Positions 1 to 8,378 of a stretch of DNA of 64,000 bases are shown one piece after another. A program made the position numbers and the translations under genes. The notes under the pieces were generated by a model. The model was not told the DNA's origin. It was given only the letters and a program-made list of their open reading frames with translations, and did no database searches. The DNA comes from Sphingomonas canadensis (lineage in GTDB: Bacteria > Pseudomonadota > Alphaproteobacteria > Sphingomonadales > Sphingomonadaceae), in assembly GCF_026013525.1 (NCBI RefSeq), contig NZ_JAPDRA010000001.1, positions 1-64,000 of the forward strand, given 5' to 3'. Positions within the stretch are counted from its first letter, which is position 1, and the number at the start of each line of letters is the position of its first letter.

Positions 1-191
1 GCGCACTTGCATGCCTCGCCAACGCGCATTCGATCCGATCAAATACAAGCTGCGAAACCAAATCGAGCGGACCATCGGCAAGCTCAAACAACTCCGGCGC
101 ATCGCAACCCGATACGACCGCATCCCCCAAAACTACCTCGCCAGCCTATGCTTGGCCGCCCTCAGCTTCTGGTGCTGAATGTCGATTCAAC
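1..191 (+). mobile_element. Right end of an IS5-family insertion sequence (truncated by window edge)
   Basis: The 3' end of a transposase gene stops at 178 and is followed by about 13 bases that should hold the terminal inverted repeat. Directly after comes CTAG (192-195), a tetranucleotide that IS5-group elements often duplicate on insertion. The element would therefore end at 191, abutting the stop codon of the dehydrogenase on the other strand. The left end and left target duplication lie outside the window, so the boundary is inferred. Confidence 0.6.
2..178 (+). CDS. IS5-family transposase, C-terminal part
   Basis: The last 58 residues of a DDE transposase are present, with no start codon because the gene enters from the left edge. 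The segment contains NQIERTIGKLKQLRRIATRYD, the family block that carries the catalytic glutamate (the E of IER), followed by the usual short hydrophobic tail ending in FWC. The reading frame is open to a TGA at 176-178. Whether the missing N-terminal part is intact cannot be judged. Confidence 0.85.
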   Translation, partial: RTCMPRQRAFDPIKYKLRNQIERTIGKLKQLRRIATRYDRIPQNYLASLCLAALSFWC

Positions 192-1766
192 CTAGACCTG
201 GGGCGTGCCGTCCACGCGGCGGGGGATGCCCGCGCCCGCGTCGGTCAGCTCGCCCGGCAGCAGCGCGGCGGGCAGGTCCTGATAGCTCACCGGCCGCAGG
301 AAACGGTCGATCGCGAGCGTGCCTACCGAGGTGCTGCGCCCGTCCGCCGTGGAGGGGAAGGGGCCGCCATGGACCATCGCGTCGGTCACCTCCACGCCGG
401 TCGGCCAGCCGTTGGCGATGATACGGCCCACCTTGCGCTCCAGCACCGGCACCAGCCGCGCGGCGAGCGGATAATCGCCCTCGTCGAGGTGCATCGTGGC
501 GGTGAGCTGGCCTTCGAGCTGCGGGATCACCGCCAGCATCTCCTCCACATCGGCGCAGCGGATCACCAGGCTGGCGGCGCCGAACACCTCTTCGCTGTGG
601 TGCGCGGGATCGGCGATGAAGTCCTTCGCCGCGATGCTGAACAGCGCCGCCTGGCCGCAGGTGGGGCCGCCCGGCTCCTGGCCCTGGGCAAGCTGGCTGA
701 GCGCGGGCGAAGAGGCCATGCGCGCCACGCCGCTTTCATAGGCGCGGTGGATGCCGGGGGTCAGCATCGTCTGCGCGGGCGCCACGCCCAGCGCGTCTGC
801 CGCGGTGGTGAGGAAGCGATCGAGCGCGGGGCCGTCGATGCCCAGCACCAGCCCGGGATTGGTGCAGAATTGTCCCGCACCCATCGTCAGCGATCCGACG
901 AAGGCGGGGCCGAGCGCCTCGGCGCGTGCCTCCAGCGCCTCCGGCAGCAGGAACACGGGGTTGATGCTGCTCATCTCGGCATAGACCGGGATCGGCACCG
1001 GGCGATTGGCGGCGAGCTGCATGAGCTGGGTGCCGCCCGCGCGCGACCCGGTGAAGCCCACCGCCTTGACGCGCGGATCGGTGACCAGCGCCTGGCCCAC
1101 CGAATTGCCGGGGCCGTTGATCAGGCTGAACACGCCCGCGGGCATGCCGGTCTTCTCCGCCGCGCGCGTAACGGCGCCGGCCACCAACTCGGCGGTGCCC
1201 GGATGCGCCGAATGGCCCTTCACGATCACCGGACAGCCCGCCGCCAGCGCCGAGGCGGTGTCACCGCCCGCGGTGGAGAAGGCGAGCGGGAAGTTGGACG
1301 CGCCGAACACCACCACCGGGCCGACGGGCACCATGCGCAGGCGCAGGTCGGGCTTGCGCGGCGCGCGCTCCTCATTGGCGTGATCGACGCGCGCGCGCAG
1401 ATATTCGCCGAGCCGCAGCTCCTTCGCGAACAGGCGGAGCTGGCCCGCGGTGCGCCCGCGCTCGCCCAGCAGCCGGGCCTGGGGCAGTCCGGTCTCGGCC
1501 ATGGCGCGCTCGATCAGCGCATCGCCCAGCGCCTCGATCTCGTCGGCGGCGGCTTCGAGGAACTTCGCGCGATCCTCACGCGGGAGGTTCGAATAGGCCG
1601 GGAAGACGGCCTCGGCCGCGGCGCAGGCTGCCTCGACATCCTCCAGCGTCGCGATGCTGAACGCGGGCTCGATCTCCTGGCCCGTGGCGGGAGAGACCGC
1701 GCGGAAGCCGCCTTCGCCCCGCGCCACGCGCTTCGATGCAATGAAGAGTTCGCCAGTCAGCGCCAT
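192..1766 (-). CDS. 2,5-dioxopentanoate (alpha-ketoglutaric semialdehyde) dehydrogenase-like ALDH
   Basis: This 524-residue NAD(P)-dependent aldehyde dehydrogenase is of the length typical for the alpha-ketoglutaric semialdehyde dehydrogenase branch. Family features seen are Asn158 in GASNFPLAF, the coenzyme loop GFTGSRAGG near 237, the catalytic base Glu264 in YAEMSSINP and the nucleophile Cys301 in [10 protein letters not shown]. The branch oxidises 2,5-dioxopentanoate to 2-oxoglutarate in sugar-acid or hydroxyproline breakdown; the exact substrate here is inferred. The gene follows a GntR/FCD regulator on the same strand with its own 107-bp leader. Its TAG stop lies inside the CTAG next to the IS5 end, so the last residues may have been altered by the insertion. 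Confidence 0.85.
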   Translation of the reverse strand: MALTGELFIASKRVARGEGGFRAVSPATGQEIEPAFSIATLEDVEAACAAAEAVFPAYSNLPREDRAKFLEAAADEIEALGDALIERAMAETGLPQARLLGERGRTAGQLRLFAKELRLGEYLRARVDHANEERAPRKPDLRLRMVPVGPVVVFGASNFPLAFSTAGGDTASALAAGCPVIVKGHSAHPGTAELVAGAVTRAAEKTGMPAGVFSLINGPGNSVGQALVTDPRVKAVGFTGSRAGGTQLMQLAANRPVPIPVYAEMSSINPVFLLPEALEARAEALGPAFVGSLTMGAGQFCTNPGLVLGIDGPALDRFLTTAADALGVAPAQTMLTPGIHRAYESGVARMASSPALSQLAQGQEPGGPTCGQAALFSIAAKDFIADPAHHSEEVFGAASLVIRCADVEEMLAVIPQLEGQLTATMHLDEGDYPLAARLVPVLERKVGRIIANGWPTGVEVTDAMVHGGPFPSTADGRSTSVGTLAIDRFLRPVSYQDLPAALLPGELTDAGAGIPRRVDGTPQV

Positions 1767-1795
1767 GGGTCGATCCTCCCGGTCATCATCAAAAA

Positions 1796-1807
1796 GTTAG
1801 CGGTAAC
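1796..1807. promoter_or_regulatory. Possible GntR-type operator before the ALDH gene
   Basis: GTTAGCGGTAAC has GTTA/TAAC arms and lies 30 bases upstream of the ALDH start, between that gene and the GntR gene. FCD-type GntR regulators often bind short inverted repeats of this size. Only one copy is seen, so this is a weak call. Confidence 0.3.
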
Positions 1808-1873
1808 ATTGATGCCTTGGCGCGCATTTAGGGGCGCGGGCATCCAGCTTCAAGCGCCGAATGGCGATTGCGG

Positions 1874-2710
1874 TCAGGAACGGGCACCCCGCCGTGCGCG
1901 CTGCTCCGCGCGCGCCTCCATCGTATCGGTCAGCCCGCGGTCCACCAGCCGGGCCATCGCGTCGTGCGCGCCCTGGGCATCGCTCGCGGCGATCGCCTCG
2001 AACACGGCGACATGCTCGGGCAGCGCATCGCGCGGGGAGGGCAGGCGATGCTGCTTGAATTCGGTGGTGAGCGAAATCGCGGTGGAGACCCCGGTGGTGA
2101 GCGAGATCACGAAATCATTCCCGCTCGCCTCCAGCAGCGCGGCGTGAAACTCCTGGTCGGCGTGGCGCCCCTCCTCCGTGCCGAAGCCGTGGCGCTCCAC
2201 CCCGGCGATCCCGGCCGCCATGCGCGCGAGCTGCTCCGGCGTGCGCCGCATCGCCGCCAGCCGCGCGGCATCGGGCTCCACGATCCGGCGCAGCTCGAAC
2301 AGTTGCTCGATCAGGTCCGGGTCCGGCTCGTTGGCGAACATCCAGTTGAGCACGTCCGGATCGAGCAGGTGCCAGCCGCTGCGCGGGCTGACCTGCGTGC
2401 CGATCTTGGGGCGCGAATGCACCAGCCCCTTGGCCGCGAGGATGCGGATCGCCTCGCGATAGGCGGTGCGGGAGACGTCGAACTTCTCGCTCGCCGCGAT
2501 CTCGCCTTCCAGCAGGTCGCCCGGTGCGAACTCGCCGGAGACGATGCGCACGCCCAGCGTCCGCGCCACCGCGCCGTGGAGCCGCAGCGACTTGGGCCGC
2601 GGCTGGCGCTTGGCGCGCGCGATAGGCCCGGTGCCGGCCGGCTTGCGGATGCGGGTCTGGCGGGGCGTGGCGGTGGTTGCTGCGGGATCGGAAGCCTGGC
2701 CCTTGATCAT
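1874..2710 (-). CDS. GntR-family regulator with FCD (FadR C-terminal) domain
   Basis: The protein has 278 residues. A basic N-terminal extension (IRKPAGTGPIARAKRQPRPK) precedes a winged helix containing VSRTAYREAIRILAAKGLVHSRPKIGT, the GntR recognition region. The all-alpha FCD ligand domain follows, with the metal/ligand signatures ELRRIVEPDAARLAA and DQEFHAALLEASGN. The ATG at 2710 is chosen because TAGGAG lies just upstream; the frame is open further but has no ribosome site there. It sits between the aconitase and the aldehyde dehydrogenase, and most probably controls the dehydrogenase 107 bp downstream in response to a sugar-acid or dicarboxylate. Confidence 0.85.
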   Translation of the reverse strand: MIKGQASDPAATTATPRQTRIRKPAGTGPIARAKRQPRPKSLRLHGAVARTLGVRIVSGEFAPGDLLEGEIAASEKFDVSRTAYREAIRILAAKGLVHSRPKIGTQVSPRSGWHLLDPDVLNWMFANEPDPDLIEQLFELRRIVEPDAARLAAMRRTPEQLARMAAGIAGVERHGFGTEEGRHADQEFHAALLEASGNDFVISLTTGVSTAISLTTEFKQHRLPSPRDALPEHVAVFEAIAASDAQGAHDAMARLVDRGLTDTMEARAEQRARRGARS

Positions 2711-2774
2711 GGCATAACTCCTAGAAATTCCGGAAGCACATGCCAAGCGCAACGAATGCGGATGCGTCCGGCCG

Positions 2775-5297
2775 CTATCCCCCGGCCCCGCGCGTGCGCA
2801 TCCGCGCGAAATGTCCGCCGGAAAGCAGCCGATCGCGCTGGCTGGCGGTGGCGATGGCGGCGCGCGCGGCCAGCACGGTCTCCCCGCCGCCGGGGTCGCG
2901 CAGCACCACCGAGAGCGCCGCATCGCCCCGGCCGAGCGATTCGAGGCCCAGCACGTCCACCCGCGTCTCCGGCGTGAGCGCGCCCGCGGGCAGCGCCTCC
3001 TCCAGCGCCACCGGGACCACGCCCATCGCGATCAGATTGTCGCGATGGATCCGCTCGAAGCTCCGCGCGATCACCGCGCGCACGCCGAGCAGCGCCGTGC
3101 CCTTCGCCGCCCAGTCGCGCGCGGAACCGGTGCCATAGGCATCGCCCGCGAAGATCACGAGCGGAACCCCCTGCTCCGCCCAGGCGGCGGCGGCATCGAA
3201 TACGGAGAGGATCGCGCCGCCGGGCGCCACCGCCCGGTTGCCGCGCCCACCCGCCAGCGCATTGTCCAGCCGGGCATTGTCGAAGGTGCCGCGCCACATA
3301 ACCTCATGGTTCGCGCGGCGATCGCCATAGCTGCCCAGCCGCGCGGGCGCCTCGCCCAGCGCGATCAGGTGGCGCCCGGCGGGGCTGTCCGCGGCGATGC
3401 GGCCGATCGGCGAGATATGATCGGTGGTCACCGCATCGCCGAGCGCGAGCAGCACGCGGGCATCGCGCAGCCCCTCCCCCGGACGCGCGGGCGCCATCGC
3501 GAAGAAGGGCGGGCGGCGGATGAAGCTGGAGGCCGGATCCCAGGGGAAACGCAGCCCCGGCGGGCTTTCCAGCGCGTCCCAGGCGGCATCCGCAGCCTTG
3601 CCCGCGGCGCCCATGCCAGCCTTTTCCAGCAGCGCCGCGATCTCGGCATCCCCGGGCCAGATATCGGCGAGCATCACCGCCGCCCCGTCGCGATCGAAGC
3701 CGACCGGATCGCGGCCCAGATCGATCCGCAGGTTCCCCGCCAGCGCGCCCGCCACCACCATCGGCGGCGATGCGAGATAGTTGGCGCGCACCGCGGGATG
3801 GATGCGATTCTCGAAATTGCGGTTGCCCGAGAGGATCGCGGTGAGCAGCCCCACGCCCTCCAGCCCCGGCTTCAACTCGCCCGAATTGCCGACGCAGGTG
3901 GTGCAGCCGAAGCCGACCAGATGGAAGCCCAGCCGGTCCAGCCCGGGCTGGAGCCCCGCCTCGTCGAGCAGCCGGGCGATCCGCCGCGATCCGGGGGCGA
4001 GCGAGGTCTTGACCCAGGGCGGCACCGCCAGCCCGCGCGCCACCGCGTTGCGCGCGAGCAGGCCGGCGGCGATCATCAGCCCGGGATTGGCGGTGTTGGT
4101 GCAACTGGTGATCGCGGCGATCGCCACCGCGCCGTCGCACGCACGGGCGCGATCGAGCGGGGCCGGCTGCCCCTCCCCCGCGCCCTCGACGCTGGCGGGC
4201 ACTTCGGAAAGGCGGCGGACCTGCTGCGGGCGGCTGGGGCCGGCCATCACGGGTTCCAGCGCGTCCAGCGCGATTGCGATCACGCGGCTGTAGCGGCGCG
4301 GCGGCCCGGCATCGCGCCACAGCCCGGCCGCATGCGCATAGCCGCGGTAGCGCGCGATCGCATCCGCCCCCCGCCCCATCGCGGCGAGATAGGCGAGCGT
4401 CGCATCGTCCACCGGGAACAGCGCGGCGGTGGCGCCATATTCGGGGCACATGTTGGCGATCGCCGCACGATCGGGCAGCGTCAGCGCGTCGAGCGCGTCG
4501 CCTTCGAACTCGACGATATGATCCACCACCCCCGCCGCGCGCAGCCGGGCGGCGATGTGCAGCGCGATATCGGTGGCGGTGAGCCCGGCCGGCCGCGCGC
4601 CGGTCAGCCGCACCCCGGTGACGCACGGCAGCGGGCAGGACAGCGGCTCGCCCAGCGCGGCCATCTCCGCCTCCAGCCCGCCGACGCCCCAGCCCAGGAT
4701 GCCGAGCGCGTTGACCATGGTGGTGTGGCTGTCCGTGCCGATCACCGTTTCCGCGCCGGTCCAGCCCGGATGGCCGGGCACGGGCACGGCGATTTCGGAC
4801 AGCTCCTCCAGGTTGATCTGGTGGCAGATGCCGTTGCCGGGCGGCACCACGCGCAGCCGGGGGAAGGCGCGCTCCGCCCATTTGAAGAAGGCATAGCGTT
4901 CGCCGTTGCGGGCATATTCCAGCGCCAGATTGGCCTCCAGCGCCTCCGGCGTGCCGCTGTGATCGACGCGCACCGAATGATCGATGACAAGATCGACGGG
5001 GAGCAGCGCGTCCACCGCCTCCGGCGCGCCGCCGGCATCGGCATGATGATCGCGCAGCGCCGCGAGATCGGCGAGCACGGCCACACCCGCGGTATCCTGA
5101 AGCAGGATGCGCGAGGGTCGGAAGGGGATTTCCGCGCTGCTCGCGCCCTTTGCCAGCCAATCCTCGAACAGCGCGGCGAAGGGCGCGGGATCGCCCTCAT
5201 GCGCCAGGATGTTCTCCAGCAGGATCGCCAGCGCGCGCGGCAGCGGCGCCAGCCGCTCGCGCGCCGCATCGCCGAGCCGCGACCAGGGCGTCTCCAC
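2775..5297 (-). CDS. Aconitase-family hydratase (AcnA type)
   Basis: This 840-residue protein carries the full aconitase layout: a large domain with GTDSHTTMVNALGILGWGVGG near 187, and three iron-sulfur cysteines (Cys399 in ITSCTNT, Cys465 and Cys468 in GCTTCVGNSG). The swivel domain has AYGTGSARDWAAKG. It is somewhat shorter than housekeeping AcnA (about 890). It starts 6 bp after the HMG-CoA-lyase-like gene, so the two are co-transcribed. In this catabolic context a role in hydrating maleate, citraconate or another alkylmaleate is more likely than the citrate cycle; that is inference, and the sequence alone cannot exclude ordinary aconitase activity. Confidence 0.8.
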   Translation of the reverse strand: METPWSRLGDAARERLAPLPRALAILLENILAHEGDPAPFAALFEDWLAKGASSAEIPFRPSRILLQDTAGVAVLADLAALRDHHADAGGAPEAVDALLPVDLVIDHSVRVDHSGTPEALEANLALEYARNGERYAFFKWAERAFPRLRVVPPGNGICHQINLEELSEIAVPVPGHPGWTGAETVIGTDSHTTMVNALGILGWGVGGLEAEMAALGEPLSCPLPCVTGVRLTGARPAGLTATDIALHIAARLRAAGVVDHIVEFEGDALDALTLPDRAAIANMCPEYGATAALFPVDDATLAYLAAMGRGADAIARYRGYAHAAGLWRDAGPPRRYSRVIAIALDALEPVMAGPSRPQQVRRLSEVPASVEGAGEGQPAPLDRARACDGAVAIAAITSCTNTANPGLMIAAGLLARNAVARGLAVPPWVKTSLAPGSRRIARLLDEAGLQPGLDRLGFHLVGFGCTTCVGNSGELKPGLEGVGLLTAILSGNRNFENRIHPAVRANYLASPPMVVAGALAGNLRIDLGRDPVGFDRDGAAVMLADIWPGDAEIAALLEKAGMGAAGKAADAAWDALESPPGLRFPWDPASSFIRRPPFFAMAPARPGEGLRDARVLLALGDAVTTDHISPIGRIAADSPAGRHLIALGEAPARLGSYGDRRANHEVMWRGTFDNARLDNALAGGRGNRAVAPGGAILSVFDAAAAWAEQGVPLVIFAGDAYGTGSARDWAAKGTALLGVRAVIARSFERIHRDNLIAMGVVPVALEEALPAGALTPETRVDVLGLESLGRGDAALSVVLRDPGGGETVLAARAAIATASQRDRLLSGGHFARMRTRGAGG

Positions 5298-5303
5298 CGC
5301 GCG

Positions 5304-6260
5304 TCAGCCGCGCCGGGCGCGCAGCGCGGCCAGGCTGCCGCCCGACTTCACCTTGCCCGGCAGCGGATGGCCGACGATCTCCTCGGCCAGGATCGCGCAT
5401 TCGATCAGCCGCTCCAGGTCCACGCCCGTCTCGATCCCCATCTCGGCGCACAGCAGCACGAAATCCTCGGTGCAGATGTTGCCCGCCGCGCCGGCATGCG
5501 CGGCGAAGGGGCAGCCGCCCAGCCCCGCCACCGCCGCATCGAAATGCGCAACGCCCATCTCCAGCCCGGCGAAGGCGTTGGCGATGCCCATGCCCCGCGT
5601 ATCGTGGAGGTGGAGCGAGAGCGCGACATCGGGGTTGGCGTCCTGAACCGCGCCAACCACGCGGCGGATGCGATCGGGCGTCGCCCAGGCCATGGTGTCG
5701 CCCAGCCCGATCAGGCTCAGTTCCTCGCCCCCGGCCCGCGCGATCGCGCGCATCTCGCCCACCAGCCGCACGACGCGCTCAACCGGCACGTCGCCTTCGA
5801 AATTGCAGCCGAAGGCGGCGGTGACGAAGCCGGTGCGCACCGGGATGCCATGCGCCTGATACATGGCGATCAGTTCGGGCTGGGCGGCAAGCTGCTGATC
5901 GGGGGTGCGGTTCTGGTTGCGCTTCAGGAAGGCGTCGGAGGCATAGAGCGTCAGCTTGCCCTCTAGGTCCAGCCGCCCGGTGGCGATCGCGCGCTCCAGC
6001 CCGCGCTGGTTGAGCCACAGGCCCGAATAATGGACGCCTGCGCGCGGCGTGATGCCCGCCACCACCGCCTCCGCATCGGCCATGCCCGGCACCTTCTGCG
6101 GATGGACGAACGAGGTCACCTGGATATGGCCGAGCCCGGTATCGGCCAGCGCATCGACCAGCCGGATCTTCTGCGCGGTAGGGATCGGTGCCTTTTCGAT
6201 CTGAAAGCCCTCGCGCGGGCCTTCTTCCTTGATATGGACACGCTTCGGCAACATGCTCAT
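5304..6260 (-). CDS. HMG-CoA lyase-like aldolase (candidate citramalyl-CoA lyase)
   Basis: The 318-residue TIM-barrel lyase belongs to the HMG-CoA lyase group. It shows the N-terminal GPREGFQ motif with the conserved Arg16, metal-ligand histidines in SLHLHDTRG (His217, His219), the catalytic Cys250 in GLGGCPFA and the NICTEDFV loop. Such enzymes split 3-hydroxyacyl-CoAs into acetyl-CoA and a keto acid; R-citramalyl-CoA lyase of the 3-hydroxypropionate cycle is in this family. ATG at 6260 is taken as the start. The gene is followed within 6 bp by the aconitase and faces the IclR gene across the operator at 6320-6344. Substrate choice between HMG-CoA and citramalyl- or alkylmalyl-CoA is open. 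Confidence 0.8.
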   Translation of the reverse strand: MSMLPKRVHIKEEGPREGFQIEKAPIPTAQKIRLVDALADTGLGHIQVTSFVHPQKVPGMADAEAVVAGITPRAGVHYSGLWLNQRGLERAIATGRLDLEGKLTLYASDAFLKRNQNRTPDQQLAAQPELIAMYQAHGIPVRTGFVTAAFGCNFEGDVPVERVVRLVGEMRAIARAGGEELSLIGLGDTMAWATPDRIRRVVGAVQDANPDVALSLHLHDTRGMGIANAFAGLEMGVAHFDAAVAGLGGCPFAAHAGAAGNICTEDFVLLCAEMGIETGVDLERLIECAILAEEIVGHPLPGKVKSGGSLAALRARRG

Positions 6261-6309
6261 GGTGCGGCCTTTCGGGCGATATGCAGGCGCGATCCGGCCG
6301 AAAGCACCG

Positions 6310-6344
6310 TTGACAGAATGAAACATCGTTCTACTTCGTGGAAC
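6310..6344 (+). promoter_or_regulatory. Promoter region with operator copy A (IclR autoregulation site)
   Basis: A TTGACA box lies at 6310-6315. The three-half-site operator covers 6320-6344: GAAAC, N3, GTTCT, N7, GGAAC. It matches the other five copies in spacing, although the outer half-sites are degenerate. It lies 33 bp before the iclR start and 60 bp from the divergent lyase gene, so it can serve both. Confidence 0.6.
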
Positions 6345-6376
6345 GAAACGGACCGGAACAGGGGCGGAAGAGAAGC

Positions 6377-7090
6377 ATGACGAGCAAGGGCGGTGTCGCG
6401 GCGGTCGATCGCGCGTTCGACATCCTGCACGCATTCCATCGCGACAAGCCGGTGCTGACGCTGGCCGAGATCTCGCGCAGCACGGGGCTGTACAAGAGCA
6501 CGATCCTGCGGCTGATGGGATCGCTGGAGAAATACGGCTTCATCTGGCAGCGCGCGGACGGCAGCTACCAGCTCGGCCCCGGGCTGCTGGGGCTGGCGAG
6601 CATCTTCCAGGACAGTTTCGACCTGCGCGAGTTCGTGGAGCCGACGCTGGAGGAACTGGTGAGCGCGACCAACGAGGGCGCGACCTTCTTCATCCGCGAC
6701 GGCGATCAGCAGATCTGCCTGTTCCGCATCGACGGGCGGCACACGATCCGCGACTACAACATCCGCCTGGGCGACCGGCAGCCGCTGAACAACGGCGCCG
6801 CCTCCACAATCTTCCGCCGGTTCGAGGCCGATCCGGCCGCACCGCTGGAACCCGCCACCTTCGTGACCGAGAGCTTCGGCAGCGTGGAGCCGGAGATGGC
6901 CGCGCTGGCGGCGCCGATCTTCCGCAACAACCATGCGCTGATCGGCGTGATCACGCTTTCCGGCCCGATCGTGCGCTTCACGGCCGACTATGTCGCGAAG
7001 ATCCGTCCGCTGCTGATGGACGCCAGCGTGCGCCTGTCGATCCGGCTGGGCGACCGGCCCGGCCATTTCGCGGCGCTGACGGCGGGCTGA
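6377..7090 (+). CDS. IclR-family transcriptional regulator
   Basis: This 237-residue protein has the IclR winged helix at the N-terminus (VDRAFDILHAFHRDKPVLTLAEISRSTGL then STILRLMGSLEKYGF) and an effector-binding domain with FFIRDGDQQICLFRIDGRH. ATG at 6377 is preferred over an in-frame GTG at 6338 because GGAAGAG precedes it and the GTG falls within operator A. IclR regulators commonly govern aromatic catabolic operons and bind inverted repeats plus an extra half-site. It is the only IclR gene in the window and sits beside one of six copies of such an operator, so it is the likely master regulator of the gentisate-type block. Confidence 0.88.
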   Translation: MTSKGGVAAVDRAFDILHAFHRDKPVLTLAEISRSTGLYKSTILRLMGSLEKYGFIWQRADGSYQLGPGLLGLASIFQDSFDLREFVEPTLEELVSATNEGATFFIRDGDQQICLFRIDGRHTIRDYNIRLGDRQPLNNGAASTIFRRFEADPAAPLEPATFVTESFGSVEPEMAALAAPIFRNNHALIGVITLSGPIVRFTADYVAKIRPLLMDASVRLSIRLGDRPGHFAALTAG

Positions 7091-7099
7091 TCCCGGCCG

Positions 7100-7118
7100 C
7101 CGCGCTTCGGCCGCGCGG
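7100..7118. terminator. GC hairpin between convergent genes
   Basis: Arms CCGCGC and GCGCGG flank a 7-base loop in the 32-bp gap between the convergent iclR and CoA-transferase genes. No T-run follows, so it is at best a weak terminator. Confidence 0.3.
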
Positions 7119-7122
7119 GGCA

Positions 7123-8376
7123 TCAGATCACGCCCCCCGCCTCCAGATCGGCCAGCTCCGCCGCGTCGACGCCCAGCGCGCCATAGATGGCGGCATTGTC
7201 CGCCCCCAGCACGGGCGGGGCGCAGCGCGCGCCGGGCTGGCCATCGTCGAGGCGATAGCCCGCGCGCACCACGCGGACGCTGTCCAGCCCCGCCTCGCCC
7301 AGCGGCAGTTCCTGCACCAGCCCGCGCGCGGCGAGCTGGGGGTGGGCGAGTACCTGCGGCACGCTGAGGATGCGCCCCGCGGGGATGCCGGCGGCATTGA
7401 GCAGCGCTTCCCATTCCTCCGCCGGGCGCGCGGCGAGCGCTTCCTCCAGGATCGCGTTCAGCGCCTCGCGGTTCGCCTTGCGCGCCTCGCGGCGGGCGAA
7501 GCGCGGATCGGCCTTCAGATCGGGGCGGCCGGCGATATCGCACAGCGCCTCGAACTGTTCCTGCTTGTTGGCGGCGATGTTGAGCGGGCCATCGGCGGTG
7601 CGGAAGGCTCCGGAGGGCGCGGCGGTGGCGTTCTGATTGCCGATCGGCTGCGCCTCGACGCCCGCGATCAGATAGTTGGACACCGCCCAGCCCATCGCCG
7701 AGACGGTGGAATCGAGCATCGACAGATCGATCCACGCGCCCTTGCCGGTCCGTTCGCGGCGGAACAGCGCGCTGGCGATCGCGAAGGCCGCGCCCATGCC
7801 GCCCAGCGTATCGCACAGGGGATAGCCCACCCGCAGCGGCGCCGATCGCGCGTCGCCGGTGACGCTCATCACGCCCGAATAGCCCTGGACGATCTGGTCA
7901 TAGGCCGGGTTGGCGCTGAGCGGCCCGTTCTGGCCGAAGCCCGAGATCGCGCAATAGACCATCGCCGGGTTGATCGCGCGCACGCGATCCCAGCCGAAGC
8001 CCAGCCGCTCCATCACGCGCGGCCGGTAATTCTCCACCAGCACGTCGGCGCTCTCGATCAGCCGGGCGAACAGCGCCTTGCCGCGTTCGCTCTTGAGATC
8101 GAGCGTAACCGATTTCTTGCCCGCGTTCTGGGCGAGGAACGAGGTGCCCATCAGCGCGGCGTTGAGCTCCGGCGCCGCGCCCAGGCTGCGCGCCAGATCG
8201 CCGCCCCTGGGGTTTTCGACCTTGATCACCTCGGCCCCCAGCATCGCCATCTGATAGGTGGCGTAGGGGCCGGACAGCACGTTCGTCAGATCAAGGACGC
8301 GGACGCCCTCCAGCAGATCGGCATAGGCCCCGGCGGGGGCCGGAGCCGCCGCGTCCGCGCTCGCTTCCCCGGCCAT
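7123..8376 (-). CDS. Class III (CaiB/BaiF) CoA-transferase
   Basis: The 417-residue protein begins with LEGVRVLDLTNVLSGPYATYQMAMLGAEVIKVENPRGGD, the class III CoA-transferase N-terminus, and carries the catalytic aspartate (Asp189) in RVGYPLCDTLGGM. The family moves CoA between carboxylic acids through an aspartyl-CoA intermediate. Succinyl-CoA:D-citramalate CoA-transferase is a family member, and that or a related malate activation would link the dioxygenase/hydrolase genes upstream to the lyase at 5.3 kb. It is the last gene of a four-gene leftward operon and starts 2 bp after the FAD hydroxylase. The acid substrate is inferred from context. Confidence 0.85.
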   Translation of the reverse strand: MAGEASADAAAPAPAGAYADLLEGVRVLDLTNVLSGPYATYQMAMLGAEVIKVENPRGGDLARSLGAAPELNAALMGTSFLAQNAGKKSVTLDLKSERGKALFARLIESADVLVENYRPRVMERLGFGWDRVRAINPAMVYCAISGFGQNGPLSANPAYDQIVQGYSGVMSVTGDARSAPLRVGYPLCDTLGGMGAAFAIASALFRRERTGKGAWIDLSMLDSTVSAMGWAVSNYLIAGVEAQPIGNQNATAAPSGAFRTADGPLNIAANKQEQFEALCDIAGRPDLKADPRFARREARKANREALNAILEEALAARPAEEWEALLNAAGIPAGRILSVPQVLAHPQLAARGLVQELPLGEAGLDSVRVVRAGYRLDDGQPGARCAPPVLGADNAAIYGALGVDAAELADLEAGGVI

Positions 8377-8378
8377 GC

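Noticed and set aside
2719..2750. A third LysR-type element upstream of the GntR gene (GAAATTCC and ATGCC)
   Set aside because: The GGCAT arm is missing and the spacing differs, so there is no inverted repeat.
2811..5966. A 1051-codon open frame on the plus strand across the aconitase and lyase genes
   Set aside because: Same reason: it is a shadow of two genuine genes, and the product is low-complexity and Arg/Ala/Gln-rich.
7100..7118. A strong bidirectional terminator between iclR and the CoA-transferase
   Set aside because: The stem is only 6 bp and no T-run follows on either strand; kept only as a weak hairpin.
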